A stretch of DNA of 64,000 nt from Pyxidicoccus caerfyrddinensis. GTDB taxonomy: Bacteria; Myxococcota; Myxococcia; Myxococcales; Myxococcaceae. The position numbers were made by a program, and so were the translations under genes. Shown one piece after another: positions 10,086 through 16,778 of the stretch. Location of the stretch: the NCBI RefSeq assembly GCF_010894405.1, contig NZ_JAAIYA010000029.1:110683-174682 (forward strand), given 5' to 3'. The notes under the pieces are model-generated. The model did not search any database and was not told the origin of the DNA. It was given only the letters and a program-made list of their open reading frames with translations. The first letter of the stretch is position 1. The number at the start of each line of letters is the position of its first letter.

Positions 10086-11153
10086 GTGAAACGCGCCGTC
10101 AAGCTGCTGGCCAGTCTGCTGGTCACCTTTCTCTTCATGTGGTGGGCCTTCCGTGACACGGACTGGGCCACCCAGGTTGCCAGCCTCAAGGCGGCCAACT
10201 ACGCGTGGGTGGTGCCGTACTTCGGCTGCCTCCTCGTCATCCACCTGCTCCGCACGCTGCGGTGGGGGTGCCTGCTGTCGGGCCTGGAGAAGGTGCCCTT
10301 CCGCAAGCTCAACGAGGCCTCCGGCATCGGCTTCATGATGCTGCTGGTGCTGCCCTTCCGCCTGGGCGAGTTCGCCCGGCCCTTCCTCATCGCGCAGCGC
10401 AGCTCCATCCGCCGCAGCGCCGCCATGACGTCCGTGGTGCTGGAGCGCATCGTCGACGGCCTCTTCGTCGCGGCGATGATGCGCGGGCTGCTCTTCTTCG
10501 TGCCCACCGAGACGCCCGAGGTCCGCTACGTCAAGTGGGGCTCCTGGGTGCTGTTCGGCGTGTTCGGCGGCGGGCTCGCGTTCCTCCTCTTCGGCCTCTG
10601 GCAGCAGGAGCGCACGGTGCGGCTGGTGCGCGCCACGGTGGGCCGCTTCGCCCCGGGCGTGGCCCACAAGGTCGCGGACATCGTCGACACCTTCGTCGGC
10701 GCCATGCGGCAGCTCCCCAACGGAAAGCAGATCGCGCTCTTCTTCCTCTACACGGCGCTGTACTGGGGCGTGAATGGGTTCGGCATGGCCCTGCTCGCCA
10801 ACGCCTTCGACTGCTCGGGCGCGGCGGCGGGCACGGCCTGCCAGCCGATGACCCTGTCCTTCTTCCAGGCCTACGTCGTGCTCGGCGTGCTGGTAGTGGG
10901 ACTGATGATTCCGGCGGCGCCAGGGATGATGGGCACCTTCCAGGCCGCCACCAAGGTGGGCCTCGGCCTCTTCCTCCCTGCGGCGGTGGTGAACGCCAGC
11001 GGGCTCGCCTACGCCAACGTCATGTGGCTGTGCCAGACGGTGCAGCAGGTGGCGGTGGGCCTCATCCTGCTCTCCGTTGGCCACCTGTCCTTCAAGGACA
11101 TCGCCGGCAAGCTGGACGACAAGGAAGGCGAGGCCACGGCGCCCTCCGCCTGA
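10086..11153 (+). CDS. Lysylphosphatidylglycerol synthase transmembrane-type protein
   Basis: The 355-residue polytopic membrane protein matches the LPG_synthase_TM/UPF0104 family. It has a signal-anchor-like first helix, HLLRTLRWGCLL, GFMMLLVLPFRLGEFARP and SVVLERIVDGL, all typical family segments, and about eight hydrophobic helices. The family includes flippase-like and glycosyl-lipid transport proteins; the enzymatic aminoacyl-transferase domain is absent. The start is GTG at 10086, 17 bases after the phosphatase gene, so the two are probably co-transcribed. Its substrate is unknown. Confidence 0.8.
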   Translation: MKRAVKLLASLLVTFLFMWWAFRDTDWATQVASLKAANYAWVVPYFGCLLVIHLLRTLRWGCLLSGLEKVPFRKLNEASGIGFMMLLVLPFRLGEFARPFLIAQRSSIRRSAAMTSVVLERIVDGLFVAAMMRGLLFFVPTETPEVRYVKWGSWVLFGVFGGGLAFLLFGLWQQERTVRLVRATVGRFAPGVAHKVADIVDTFVGAMRQLPNGKQIALFFLYTALYWGVNGFGMALLANAFDCSGAAAGTACQPMTLSFFQAYVVLGVLVVGLMIPAAPGMMGTFQAATKVGLGLFLPAAVVNASGLAYANVMWLCQTVQQVAVGLILLSVGHLSFKDIAGKLDDKEGEATAPSA

Positions 11154-11154
11154 T

Positions 11155-11178
11155 GGCCCCGTGAAACGCCACGGGGCC
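11155..11178. terminator. Hairpin between convergent genes
   Basis: A perfect 9-bp stem, GGCCCCGTG (11155-11163) with CACGGGGCC (11170-11178), and a 6-base loop lies one base after the membrane-protein stop. The gene on the other strand converges from 11227. A second GC-rich segment follows. No T-tract, so probably a bidirectional terminator. Confidence 0.55.
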
Positions 11179-11226
11179 GCGGCGAACCTTCGCGCGCGGC
11201 CCCGGGAGTCTCGAAACGAAGCGTGA

Positions 11227-11694
11227 CTACGGCGCTGGCGTGGTGGCCTGCTCGGACTTCTCGGGCGCCGCTTCCTTGCCCGTCACCATGCCCTTCACCT
11301 TCTTCACGGCGGCGGACGGGTCGATGTTGCCCTTGTAGGTGCCGAAGGGCGTTTCGATTTCCTGCTCGCGCTTCTCCTTGGACGCGTAGCCCTCGGGCGC
11401 GCAGAGCGCCCTCGAGGTGTCGCGCACGGAGACGATGGGCGTGTCCACCGAGGCGGTGTCCTCGGAGGTGGCCTTGGAGACCAGCTTGTCCTCGCGCATG
11501 AGCACGCAGCGGTCCTCGCCGTAGTACCAGGCGGTGGACTTGTCGGGGAACTCCTGCGCGCGCGAGGGGCCGTTGCCCATCGCCTCGACGACCTGCTGGG
11601 ACGACATGCCGGGGTAGAGCTTGTCGAAGCCACCCGAGGTCGCACAGCCGGCGGAGGCGAAGGCCAGGGCGGCCGTCAGGAAGGGAAGACGCAT
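11227..11694 (-). CDS. SmpA/BamE-like outer-membrane lipoprotein
   Basis: The 155-residue protein has a lipoprotein signal peptide with lipobox ASAGC (Cys18). Residues ~25-70 (LYPGMSSQQVVEAMGNGP... AWYYGEDRCV) match the SmpA/OmlA/BamE fold, which binds other envelope proteins. The C-terminus is a charged, Ala/Pro-rich tail. Members of this fold act in the BAM complex or as stand-alone lipoproteins; which applies here is not shown. It is preceded on the same strand by the micro-gene and ribbon-helix-helix gene. Confidence 0.75.
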   Translation of the reverse strand: MRLPFLTAALAFASAGCATSGGFDKLYPGMSSQQVVEAMGNGPSRAQEFPDKSTAWYYGEDRCVLMREDKLVSKATSEDTASVDTPIVSVRDTSRALCAPEGYASKEKREQEIETPFGTYKGNIDPSAAVKKVKGMVTGKEAAPEKSEQATTPAP

Positions 11695-11778
11695 GGGGTG
11701 TGGGGGCTCCTGTGAGAGGGAGTCCCCAGCGTACCCCGGCTCACGGACCGGCCTCCAGGGAGGGGCCGGCCTCGGGGA

Positions 11779-11949
11779 CTACAGCTCCTGGTCGAGCCAG
11801 CGGACGATGGCGTCGCGGATGGAGGCCGGCCGCTCGGCGGCCAGGCGGGTGCGCGGGGTGCGCACGGCGTCCGAGTCGCGCACGAGCGCGGCGGGCGCGG
11901 GCTCACGGGTGCGCGGCGACGAGCGGGGCGCGAGGGCGACGGCGCTCAT
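11779..11949 (-). CDS. 56-residue conserved-looking micro-protein overlapping the RHH gene
   Basis: ATG at 11949 overlaps the stop of the ribbon-helix-helix gene in an ATGA arrangement, which suggests translational coupling. The product begins MSAVALAPRSS and ends with an amphipathic segment SIRDAIVRWLDQEL, with two Arg/Pro/Thr-rich runs between. No known family is recognised. The paired architecture of a small RHH DNA-binding protein followed by a tiny overlapping gene resembles toxin-antitoxin or regulator/partner modules, but there is no toxin signature. Confidence 0.55.
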   Translation of the reverse strand: MSAVALAPRSSPRTREPAPAALVRDSDAVRTPRTRLAAERPASIRDAIVRWLDQEL

Positions 11950-12203
11950 GACTGGCCTTCCTCCTTGGCGGCGCCGCGGCCGTACTTGCCGAGCAGGTCC
12001 TCCACCGCCTCGCGGAGGTACTCGCTCTGGTGGATGCGGGTGCGCCGGGCCAGCTCGCGGAGCTTCTGGACCTGCTCCTCCGGCACCAGGACGTGGGTGG
12101 AGACGATGTCGGCCTCGGGGCCGCGCGCGTCGACTTGCGCCTCGGCGGCCGCCGGCGACGATGGAGCCTCGGGGCTCAGGGGGCTGGCGCTTCCATCCTG
12201 CAT
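11946..12203 (-). CDS. Ribbon-helix-helix (CopG-like) DNA-binding protein
   Basis: The 85-residue protein has a disordered Ala/Pro-rich first third. A ribbon-helix-helix motif follows: STHVLVPEEQVQKLRELARRTRIHQSEYLREAVEDLLGKYG. The strand residues STHVLV would insert into the DNA major groove and the two helices would dimerise. Such proteins are usually small repressors or antitoxins and often bind their own promoter. It is divergent from the TonB-dependent receptor 180 bases away, and its stop overlaps the start of the 56-residue micro-gene. Confidence 0.78.
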   Translation of the reverse strand: MQDGSASPLSPEAPSSPAAAEAQVDARGPEADIVSTHVLVPEEQVQKLRELARRTRIHQSEYLREAVEDLLGKYGRGAAKEEGQS

Positions 12204-12383
12204 CGGACTTCCTCCGGGCGTGGCTGCTACAGGCCGCTACCGACCTGTCCGCGGCATTAGGCGGGCGGTCCGGACTTCCGTCAAAAAAAGCGTCGGAAGG
12301 CGGACAGGGTGCGGGTGCGACCGCGGCGTGGCGGGGGCGTCTTCCCTTGCACGGAACCGCTGTAGGAGACTCCCGCCCCCTCT

Positions 12384-14633
12384 ATGCACCTTCGTCCCTT
12401 CGTCCTGATGGCGTGCTGTGCCCTGTCCGGCGCGCCCCTTGCCACGGCCCGCGCGCAACAGTCCCCCGCAGCGGAGCCTCCCGCCGCGCCGGATGACGCA
12501 CAGTCCCCCGGCACCCCGGAGGCCCCCGCGCGGGACGCCGCCACCGAGCAAGAGACGGACGTGGAGCCGGTCATTCCCCAGACGGTGGTGACGGCCACGC
12601 GGAGTCCCCAGTCGACAGCCAGTCAGCCTCGCGCCATGTCGGTCGTGACGCGCGAGGACCTGTCGCACCGGCCCGCGCGCACCACGCCCGAGGCGCTCTT
12701 CGAGGCAGAGGGCGTCTTCCTCCAGAAGACGAACCACGGCGGCGGCGCGCCCATCATCCGTGGCCTGTACGGGCAGCACGTGCTGCTGCTGGTGGACGGC
12801 GTGCGGCTGAACAACGGCACGGTGCGCTCGGGGCCCAACCAGTACCTCAACACGGTGGACCCATTCCTCGTGGAGCAGCTGGAGGTGGTGCGCGGGCCGG
12901 GCTCGGTGCTGTACGGCTCGGACGCGCTGGGCGGCGTCGTCAACGTGCGCACCTTCTGGCCGCGCTTCGCGTCGGAGGCCGAGCCCATCGGCGCCGTGCG
13001 CGCGATGGCGGGCAGCGCGGACACGAGCCTCCAGGGACACCTGCGCGCGGGCGTGTCGCTCCAGGACACCGCGGTGGCCGGCGCCTTCTCGCTGCGCGAC
13101 TTCAACGACCTACGCGGCGGAGACCGCGTGGGCGTGCAGCGGTACACGGGCTACCAGGAGGGGGACGCGGCGCTGAAGGTGCGCCAGCGCCTGCGGCCGG
13201 GGCTCCAGCTGTACCTCCAGTACCAGGGCGTGCGGCAGTCGGACGCGCCGCGCTTGGACCGCTCGGTGCCGGGAGACTTCCGGCGCTTCAGCGACCAGGT
13301 GCGCGACTTCGGGCACGCGCGGCTGGAGCAGACGGGCACGGGCTGGCTGCGGCGCGGCGCGGTGGAGTTCAGTGTGACGCGGCAGGGTGAGCAGGTGGAC
13401 CGCTTCCGCGTGTCGCGCGACAGGTTGGAGCGGGACGACGTGGACGTGTGGACGGTGGGCATGCGCGCGGAGGGCGAAGCGCCGCCGGTGTCCGCGCTGC
13501 CTGGCGCGCCGGTGCCCCTCTTCGGGGCGGAGGTCTTCCACGACAAGGCGTCGAGTTCCTTCGGCCGCAGCGCACTGTCCGAAGCCGAGCTGGACTTCTC
13601 GCCCCGGCCGGAGGACGCGCGCTACCCGGGGGAGCCCACGGCGCTGGCGGCCGGAGTCTTCGGCCTGCTGTCGAGCGACGTGGCGCGGCCGTTCTCGTAC
13701 CACGCGGGCCTGCGGGCGCAGCTGCACCGCGTGTCGCTGCCCGAGGACGGGCGGCTCGCGGCGCTGTTCCCCGACGCGAGCGTCCCGCTGCCGGTGCTGC
13801 CCGCCACCACGCAGACCGCGGTGGGCCTGGCCGGTGAATTGGGCGTGCGGCAGCGGGTGGTGGAGGGCGTCTCGGTGTTGGTGAACCTGGGCTCGGGGTT
13901 CCGGGCGCCGAACATCGACGACTACCTGCGGCTGGGCGCGGAGGGCCCGGGCTACCTCGTTCCCGGAAGGGATCTGCACCCCGAGCAGTCGTATACGGCC
14001 GAGGTGGGCACGCGCGTGGACCGGGGCCCGGTGGGCGCGCAGGTCTTCTATGCCTTCACGGTGGTGGACGGGCTGGTGGGCAACGTCCCGACGCTGCTGG
14101 ACGGGCAGGAGTTCAATCCGGATGGGTTGCCGTACCTCACGCGGCAGAACCGCGAGCGAGCGGTCATCCACGCGCTGGAGGCCGCGGTGTCCGTGAAGGT
14201 GCTGCCGTCGGTGACGCTGGCGACGCACGCCACGTACACGCACACGCAGCAGAAGCGCAGGGACCTCACGGCGGAGGGCGAGCCGCTCATCCTCGAACCG
14301 CTGTCCCGCACGCCGCCGCTCAACGGGCTGGTGCGCGCGACGTGGGAGCCATGGGGGTTCCTCTTCCTGGAGGGTTCCGCGCGCTGGGCGCTGGCGCAGG
14401 ATGCCTTCTCCGCGGCGGACCTGCTGGACATCCGCACCTGCGCGGAGGTGCCGGACTGCGCGCGCACGCCGGGCTTCATCGTCTTCAGCGCGAGGGCGGG
14501 AGCGAAGCTGGGCAAGCGCCTGTCCGCGGCGCTCACGCTGCAGAACCTGTTTGATGCGACGTACCGCACCCATGGTTCCGGCGTGGATGAGCCGGGCCGC
14601 TCCGCGGTGCTCGCCCTGGAGGCCTCGCTGTGA
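12384..14633 (+). CDS. TonB-dependent outer-membrane receptor
   Basis: The 749-residue protein has a signal peptide (~1-24, ending ARA), a Pro/Ala-rich stretch, a TonB-box-like QTVVTATR near residue 66, and a plug domain (PEALFEAEGVFLQKTNHGGGAPIIRGLYG, then VVRGPGSVLYGSDALGGVVNV). A beta-barrel follows with the family landmark SGFRAPNIDDYLRLG. It should import a siderophore, haem, cobalamin or metal-chelate across the outer membrane using TonB energy. The substrate is not evident. The stop overlaps the ATG of the Cys-rich lipoprotein (TGATG), so the two are coupled. Confidence 0.92.
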   Translation: MHLRPFVLMACCALSGAPLATARAQQSPAAEPPAAPDDAQSPGTPEAPARDAATEQETDVEPVIPQTVVTATRSPQSTASQPRAMSVVTREDLSHRPARTTPEALFEAEGVFLQKTNHGGGAPIIRGLYGQHVLLLVDGVRLNNGTVRSGPNQYLNTVDPFLVEQLEVVRGPGSVLYGSDALGGVVNVRTFWPRFASEAEPIGAVRAMAGSADTSLQGHLRAGVSLQDTAVAGAFSLRDFNDLRGGDRVGVQRYTGYQEGDAALKVRQRLRPGLQLYLQYQGVRQSDAPRLDRSVPGDFRRFSDQVRDFGHARLEQTGTGWLRRGAVEFSVTRQGEQVDRFRVSRDRLERDDVDVWTVGMRAEGEAPPVSALPGAPVPLFGAEVFHDKASSSFGRSALSEAELDFSPRPEDARYPGEPTALAAGVFGLLSSDVARPFSYHAGLRAQLHRVSLPEDGRLAALFPDASVPLPVLPATTQTAVGLAGELGVRQRVVEGVSVLVNLGSGFRAPNIDDYLRLGAEGPGYLVPGRDLHPEQSYTAEVGTRVDRGPVGAQVFYAFTVVDGLVGNVPTLLDGQEFNPDGLPYLTRQNRERAVIHALEAAVSVKVLPSVTLATHATYTHTQQKRRDLTAEGEPLILEPLSRTPPLNGLVRATWEPWGFLFLEGSARWALAQDAFSAADLLDIRTCAEVPDCARTPGFIVFSARAGAKLGKRLSAALTLQNLFDATYRTHGSGVDEPGRSAVLALEASL

Positions 14634-15013
14634 TGCGCCGGATGGTGATGTCGTGGCTGTGCGTGGTGGTGCTGAACCTGGGCTGCGCGGAGGGGCTGGG
14701 AGATTGGTGTGACGCGCAGACGGCGTGCCCGGATGACCTGGTGTGCAGCTTCCCCAGCGGGGACGACGGCCCGGCGCCCCGAGGCATCTGTGACTACCCG
14801 CTGCGCGCCGAAGGCGAGGAGTGCACGGTGGCCGCCGAGTGCGAGGAGGCACTGACCTGCTCCAGCCACTTCACCCCGGGGGACCGGTACGGGACGTGCG
14901 TGAAGCAGCGCGCGGACGGTGAGGTGTGCTTCGAGGACCGCGACTGCGAGAGCGGCACCTGCGCCGGAGCTTCGGGCACCGCGCTGGACGGCGTCTGCGC
15001 GGTAGCGGACTGA
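14633..15013 (+). CDS. Cys-rich secreted lipoprotein
   Basis: The 126-residue protein starts at an ATG sharing its A with the receptor's stop codon; an overlapping GTG at 14630 is an alternative. A lipoprotein signal peptide with lipobox near LNLGC precedes a domain with many regularly spaced cysteines: WCDAQTACPDDLVC, GEECTVAAECEEALTC, GEVCFEDRDCESGTC. Myxobacteria have many such Dickkopf-like Cys-rich lipoproteins. The coupling to the TonB receptor suggests a surface partner of that receptor. Function is otherwise unknown. Confidence 0.82.
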   Translation: MRRMVMSWLCVVVLNLGCAEGLGDWCDAQTACPDDLVCSFPSGDDGPAPRGICDYPLRAEGEECTVAAECEEALTCSSHFTPGDRYGTCVKQRADGEVCFEDRDCESGTCAGASGTALDGVCAVAD

Positions 15014-15046
15014 GCAGCAGGGCACTGCATGTGGCGCCCATGGAGC

Positions 15047-16564
15047 TCAGTGCCGCATGGGCGCGGAGGCCAGGCGCAGGTACACCATGCCGCCGACGGG
15101 GAGCGTTGCGCCGTACACGTCGCGCAGCTGCTCCGGCACGGGGTTGACGCTCACGCGTGCGCCGACCCCGGGAACGAAGTCCCCCCACGTGCCCAGGTTG
15201 CGCAGGTAGCCCACTGACAGCCCCACGGTGTCGAAGGTGGAGCCGTGGAAGGACTCGGCGAGGACCAGGTCGTGGTCCGTCTTCTCCACGTACTCCGCGC
15301 GCCCGAAGAGGACATTGCGGCCGTCGAGGTCCAGGTTCGTCTCCACGAGGAAGGCGTTGGTGTCGCCCGAGTGCTCTCCGACGTTGCGGCCGAAGGCGGC
15401 GGTGCTGGCCCAGTGCCCCGCCGTGCCCACGGGCCGGTGGTACATGACCGAGGCCGTGAGCCGGTGCAGCGGCTCGTCGGGCTCCAGCGGGTCGTGGCTG
15501 GGCATATATCCATAGGACACCTGGGCGCTCACGTTGCGCGTGGGGTTGGTGGTGAGGCGCATGGCATAGGAGTCGGGGACACGCAGGTCGAAGTCCCAGC
15601 GGTCCTCATCGGGCTCTCGCCCGTTGAACCATGACAGCTCCAGCTTCGCGGTGGGCGTGAGCAGGGCAGCCGTCAGCACGCCGAAGCTGATGTGCGAGGA
15701 ATCGAGCCAGTGGTGGCCGATGGCCGCCAGCGGGTCCGCGGCCGCGGAGGCGCGGTGCGGTGACGCGACAGGCCCGAGGGCCGGCTCTCCCACGGGCGCG
15801 GCGTAGAGCTGGAAGCCCCAGCCCGGCGCGAGCGCCTGGGTATACGTGACGGCCGCCTCCATGAAGAGGTCGTGCGGGTGCTGCCGGTCATGGAGCCGTT
15901 CGCCCGCGTACGTCTCCCCGCTCTGGAAGAGGAGCGGATAGCCCTTGCCGCCAGCGGTGAGCGGCTCGGGGCTGAGCATCAGCCGGAGCCCGAGCCGGCT
16001 GTCCGCCCCGAGTGGCCGCTGCGCCATGAGCATGAGCCAGCCCGTGCCCGCGAAGCGGTGGGCCCCTCGCGCTCCCCCCTCTCCCACGTACCCGCCGAAG
16101 AGCTGCTCGTGGAACATCAGGCTCCACCGGCCCGTGGACAGGTGGGAGCCGGAGTGCGGCGTGGCGTCCGGCTGCCAGGCGGTGCCGGAGGCCTCTCGCG
16201 CCATGGGCAGGGAGAGGATGCTCGGGGCGTCGGCCTCGACGGAGGACGTGGCGTCGTGGCCGTGATGCGAGTGCCCGGTGCCTGGGGCCGCGTCGTGTCC
16301 GGGCTCGTGGTCGGGCGCGGGCACTTCGTCCCTTGCATGGGCCCCCTGCGAGCCGGGCTCCGACTTCGGAGTGGGGGCCTCGCCTGCCGTCCCCGGCCCG
16401 GAGTCCCCGTGGGAACCGTGAGCGTGTTCCGGTGACGACTTCGCGCCCTGGTGCCCCTCTTGTGCATGACCGGCGTGGGAGGGCTGCGGCACTGCCTCCG
16501 AGGCACGGGCCTGCGAGGACAGGAGCACGGCGGCAAGGGTGGCGGCGGACAGCGTGGTGCGCAT
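15047..16564 (-). CDS. His-rich N-terminal outer-membrane (beta-barrel-like) protein
   Basis: The 505-residue protein has a signal peptide (1-~21, ending QARA). A ~85-residue low-complexity segment is rich in His, Gly and Asp (for example SHAGHAQEGHQG and GTGHSHHGHD). The long C-terminal region has alternating aromatic/polar strands typical of an outer-membrane barrel (RWSLMFHEQLFGGYVGEGG, VSAQVSYGYMP). The His run could bind Cu, Zn or Ni; that is inferred from composition. I do not recognise a named family. ATG at 16564 is preferred over 16597 because AAGGG lies upstream. It converges on the Cys-rich lipoprotein. Confidence 0.7.
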   Translation of the reverse strand: MRTTLSAATLAAVLLSSQARASEAVPQPSHAGHAQEGHQGAKSSPEHAHGSHGDSGPGTAGEAPTPKSEPGSQGAHARDEVPAPDHEPGHDAAPGTGHSHHGHDATSSVEADAPSILSLPMAREASGTAWQPDATPHSGSHLSTGRWSLMFHEQLFGGYVGEGGARGAHRFAGTGWLMLMAQRPLGADSRLGLRLMLSPEPLTAGGKGYPLLFQSGETYAGERLHDRQHPHDLFMEAAVTYTQALAPGWGFQLYAAPVGEPALGPVASPHRASAAADPLAAIGHHWLDSSHISFGVLTAALLTPTAKLELSWFNGREPDEDRWDFDLRVPDSYAMRLTTNPTRNVSAQVSYGYMPSHDPLEPDEPLHRLTASVMYHRPVGTAGHWASTAAFGRNVGEHSGDTNAFLVETNLDLDGRNVLFGRAEYVEKTDHDLVLAESFHGSTFDTVGLSVGYLRNLGTWGDFVPGVGARVSVNPVPEQLRDVYGATLPVGGMVYLRLASAPMRH

Positions 16565-16604
16565 GGTGAAGCCCTTTCGTGTGTCGTGGCGTTTCATCCA
16601 CGCG

Positions 16605-16630
16605 AACGAAAAGGGCCTCGGGCTCTTACA
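16605..16630 (-). promoter_or_regulatory. Possible ECF-type promoter of the His-rich outer-membrane gene
   Basis: Read on the minus strand, TGTAAGA (16630-16624) is followed by a 15-base spacer and CGTT (16608-16605), 41 bases before the start codon at 16564. The AAC-like or TGTAA-like -35 with a CGT-type -10 matches the general form of extracytoplasmic-function sigma promoters. No specific sigma factor can be assigned. Confidence 0.3.
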
Positions 16631-16690
16631 GGTGCCGCGAATGCAGCGGCGCCGGAGCAGGGAGCAAGCCATCGCCGGGACGCTGGCGGG

Positions 16691-16734
16691 AAAAAGAAAC
16701 CCCGCCCCCGGAAGCAGCCGGGGACGGGGCGGGG
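16691..16734 (-). terminator. Rho-independent terminator of the di-haem protein gene
   Basis: On the minus strand a 9-bp GC stem (16734-16726 with 16708-16700) encloses a further CCCCGG/CCGGGG inner pairing. It is followed by a T-rich run (complement of AAAAAGAAA at 16691-16699). It lies 45 bases after the stop of the beta-propeller/di-haem gene. Confidence 0.75.
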
Positions 16735-16778
16735 TGCTCAGGAGCGCCGTGGGTTGTGGGCCCGGCGGCGCGTGCCGG

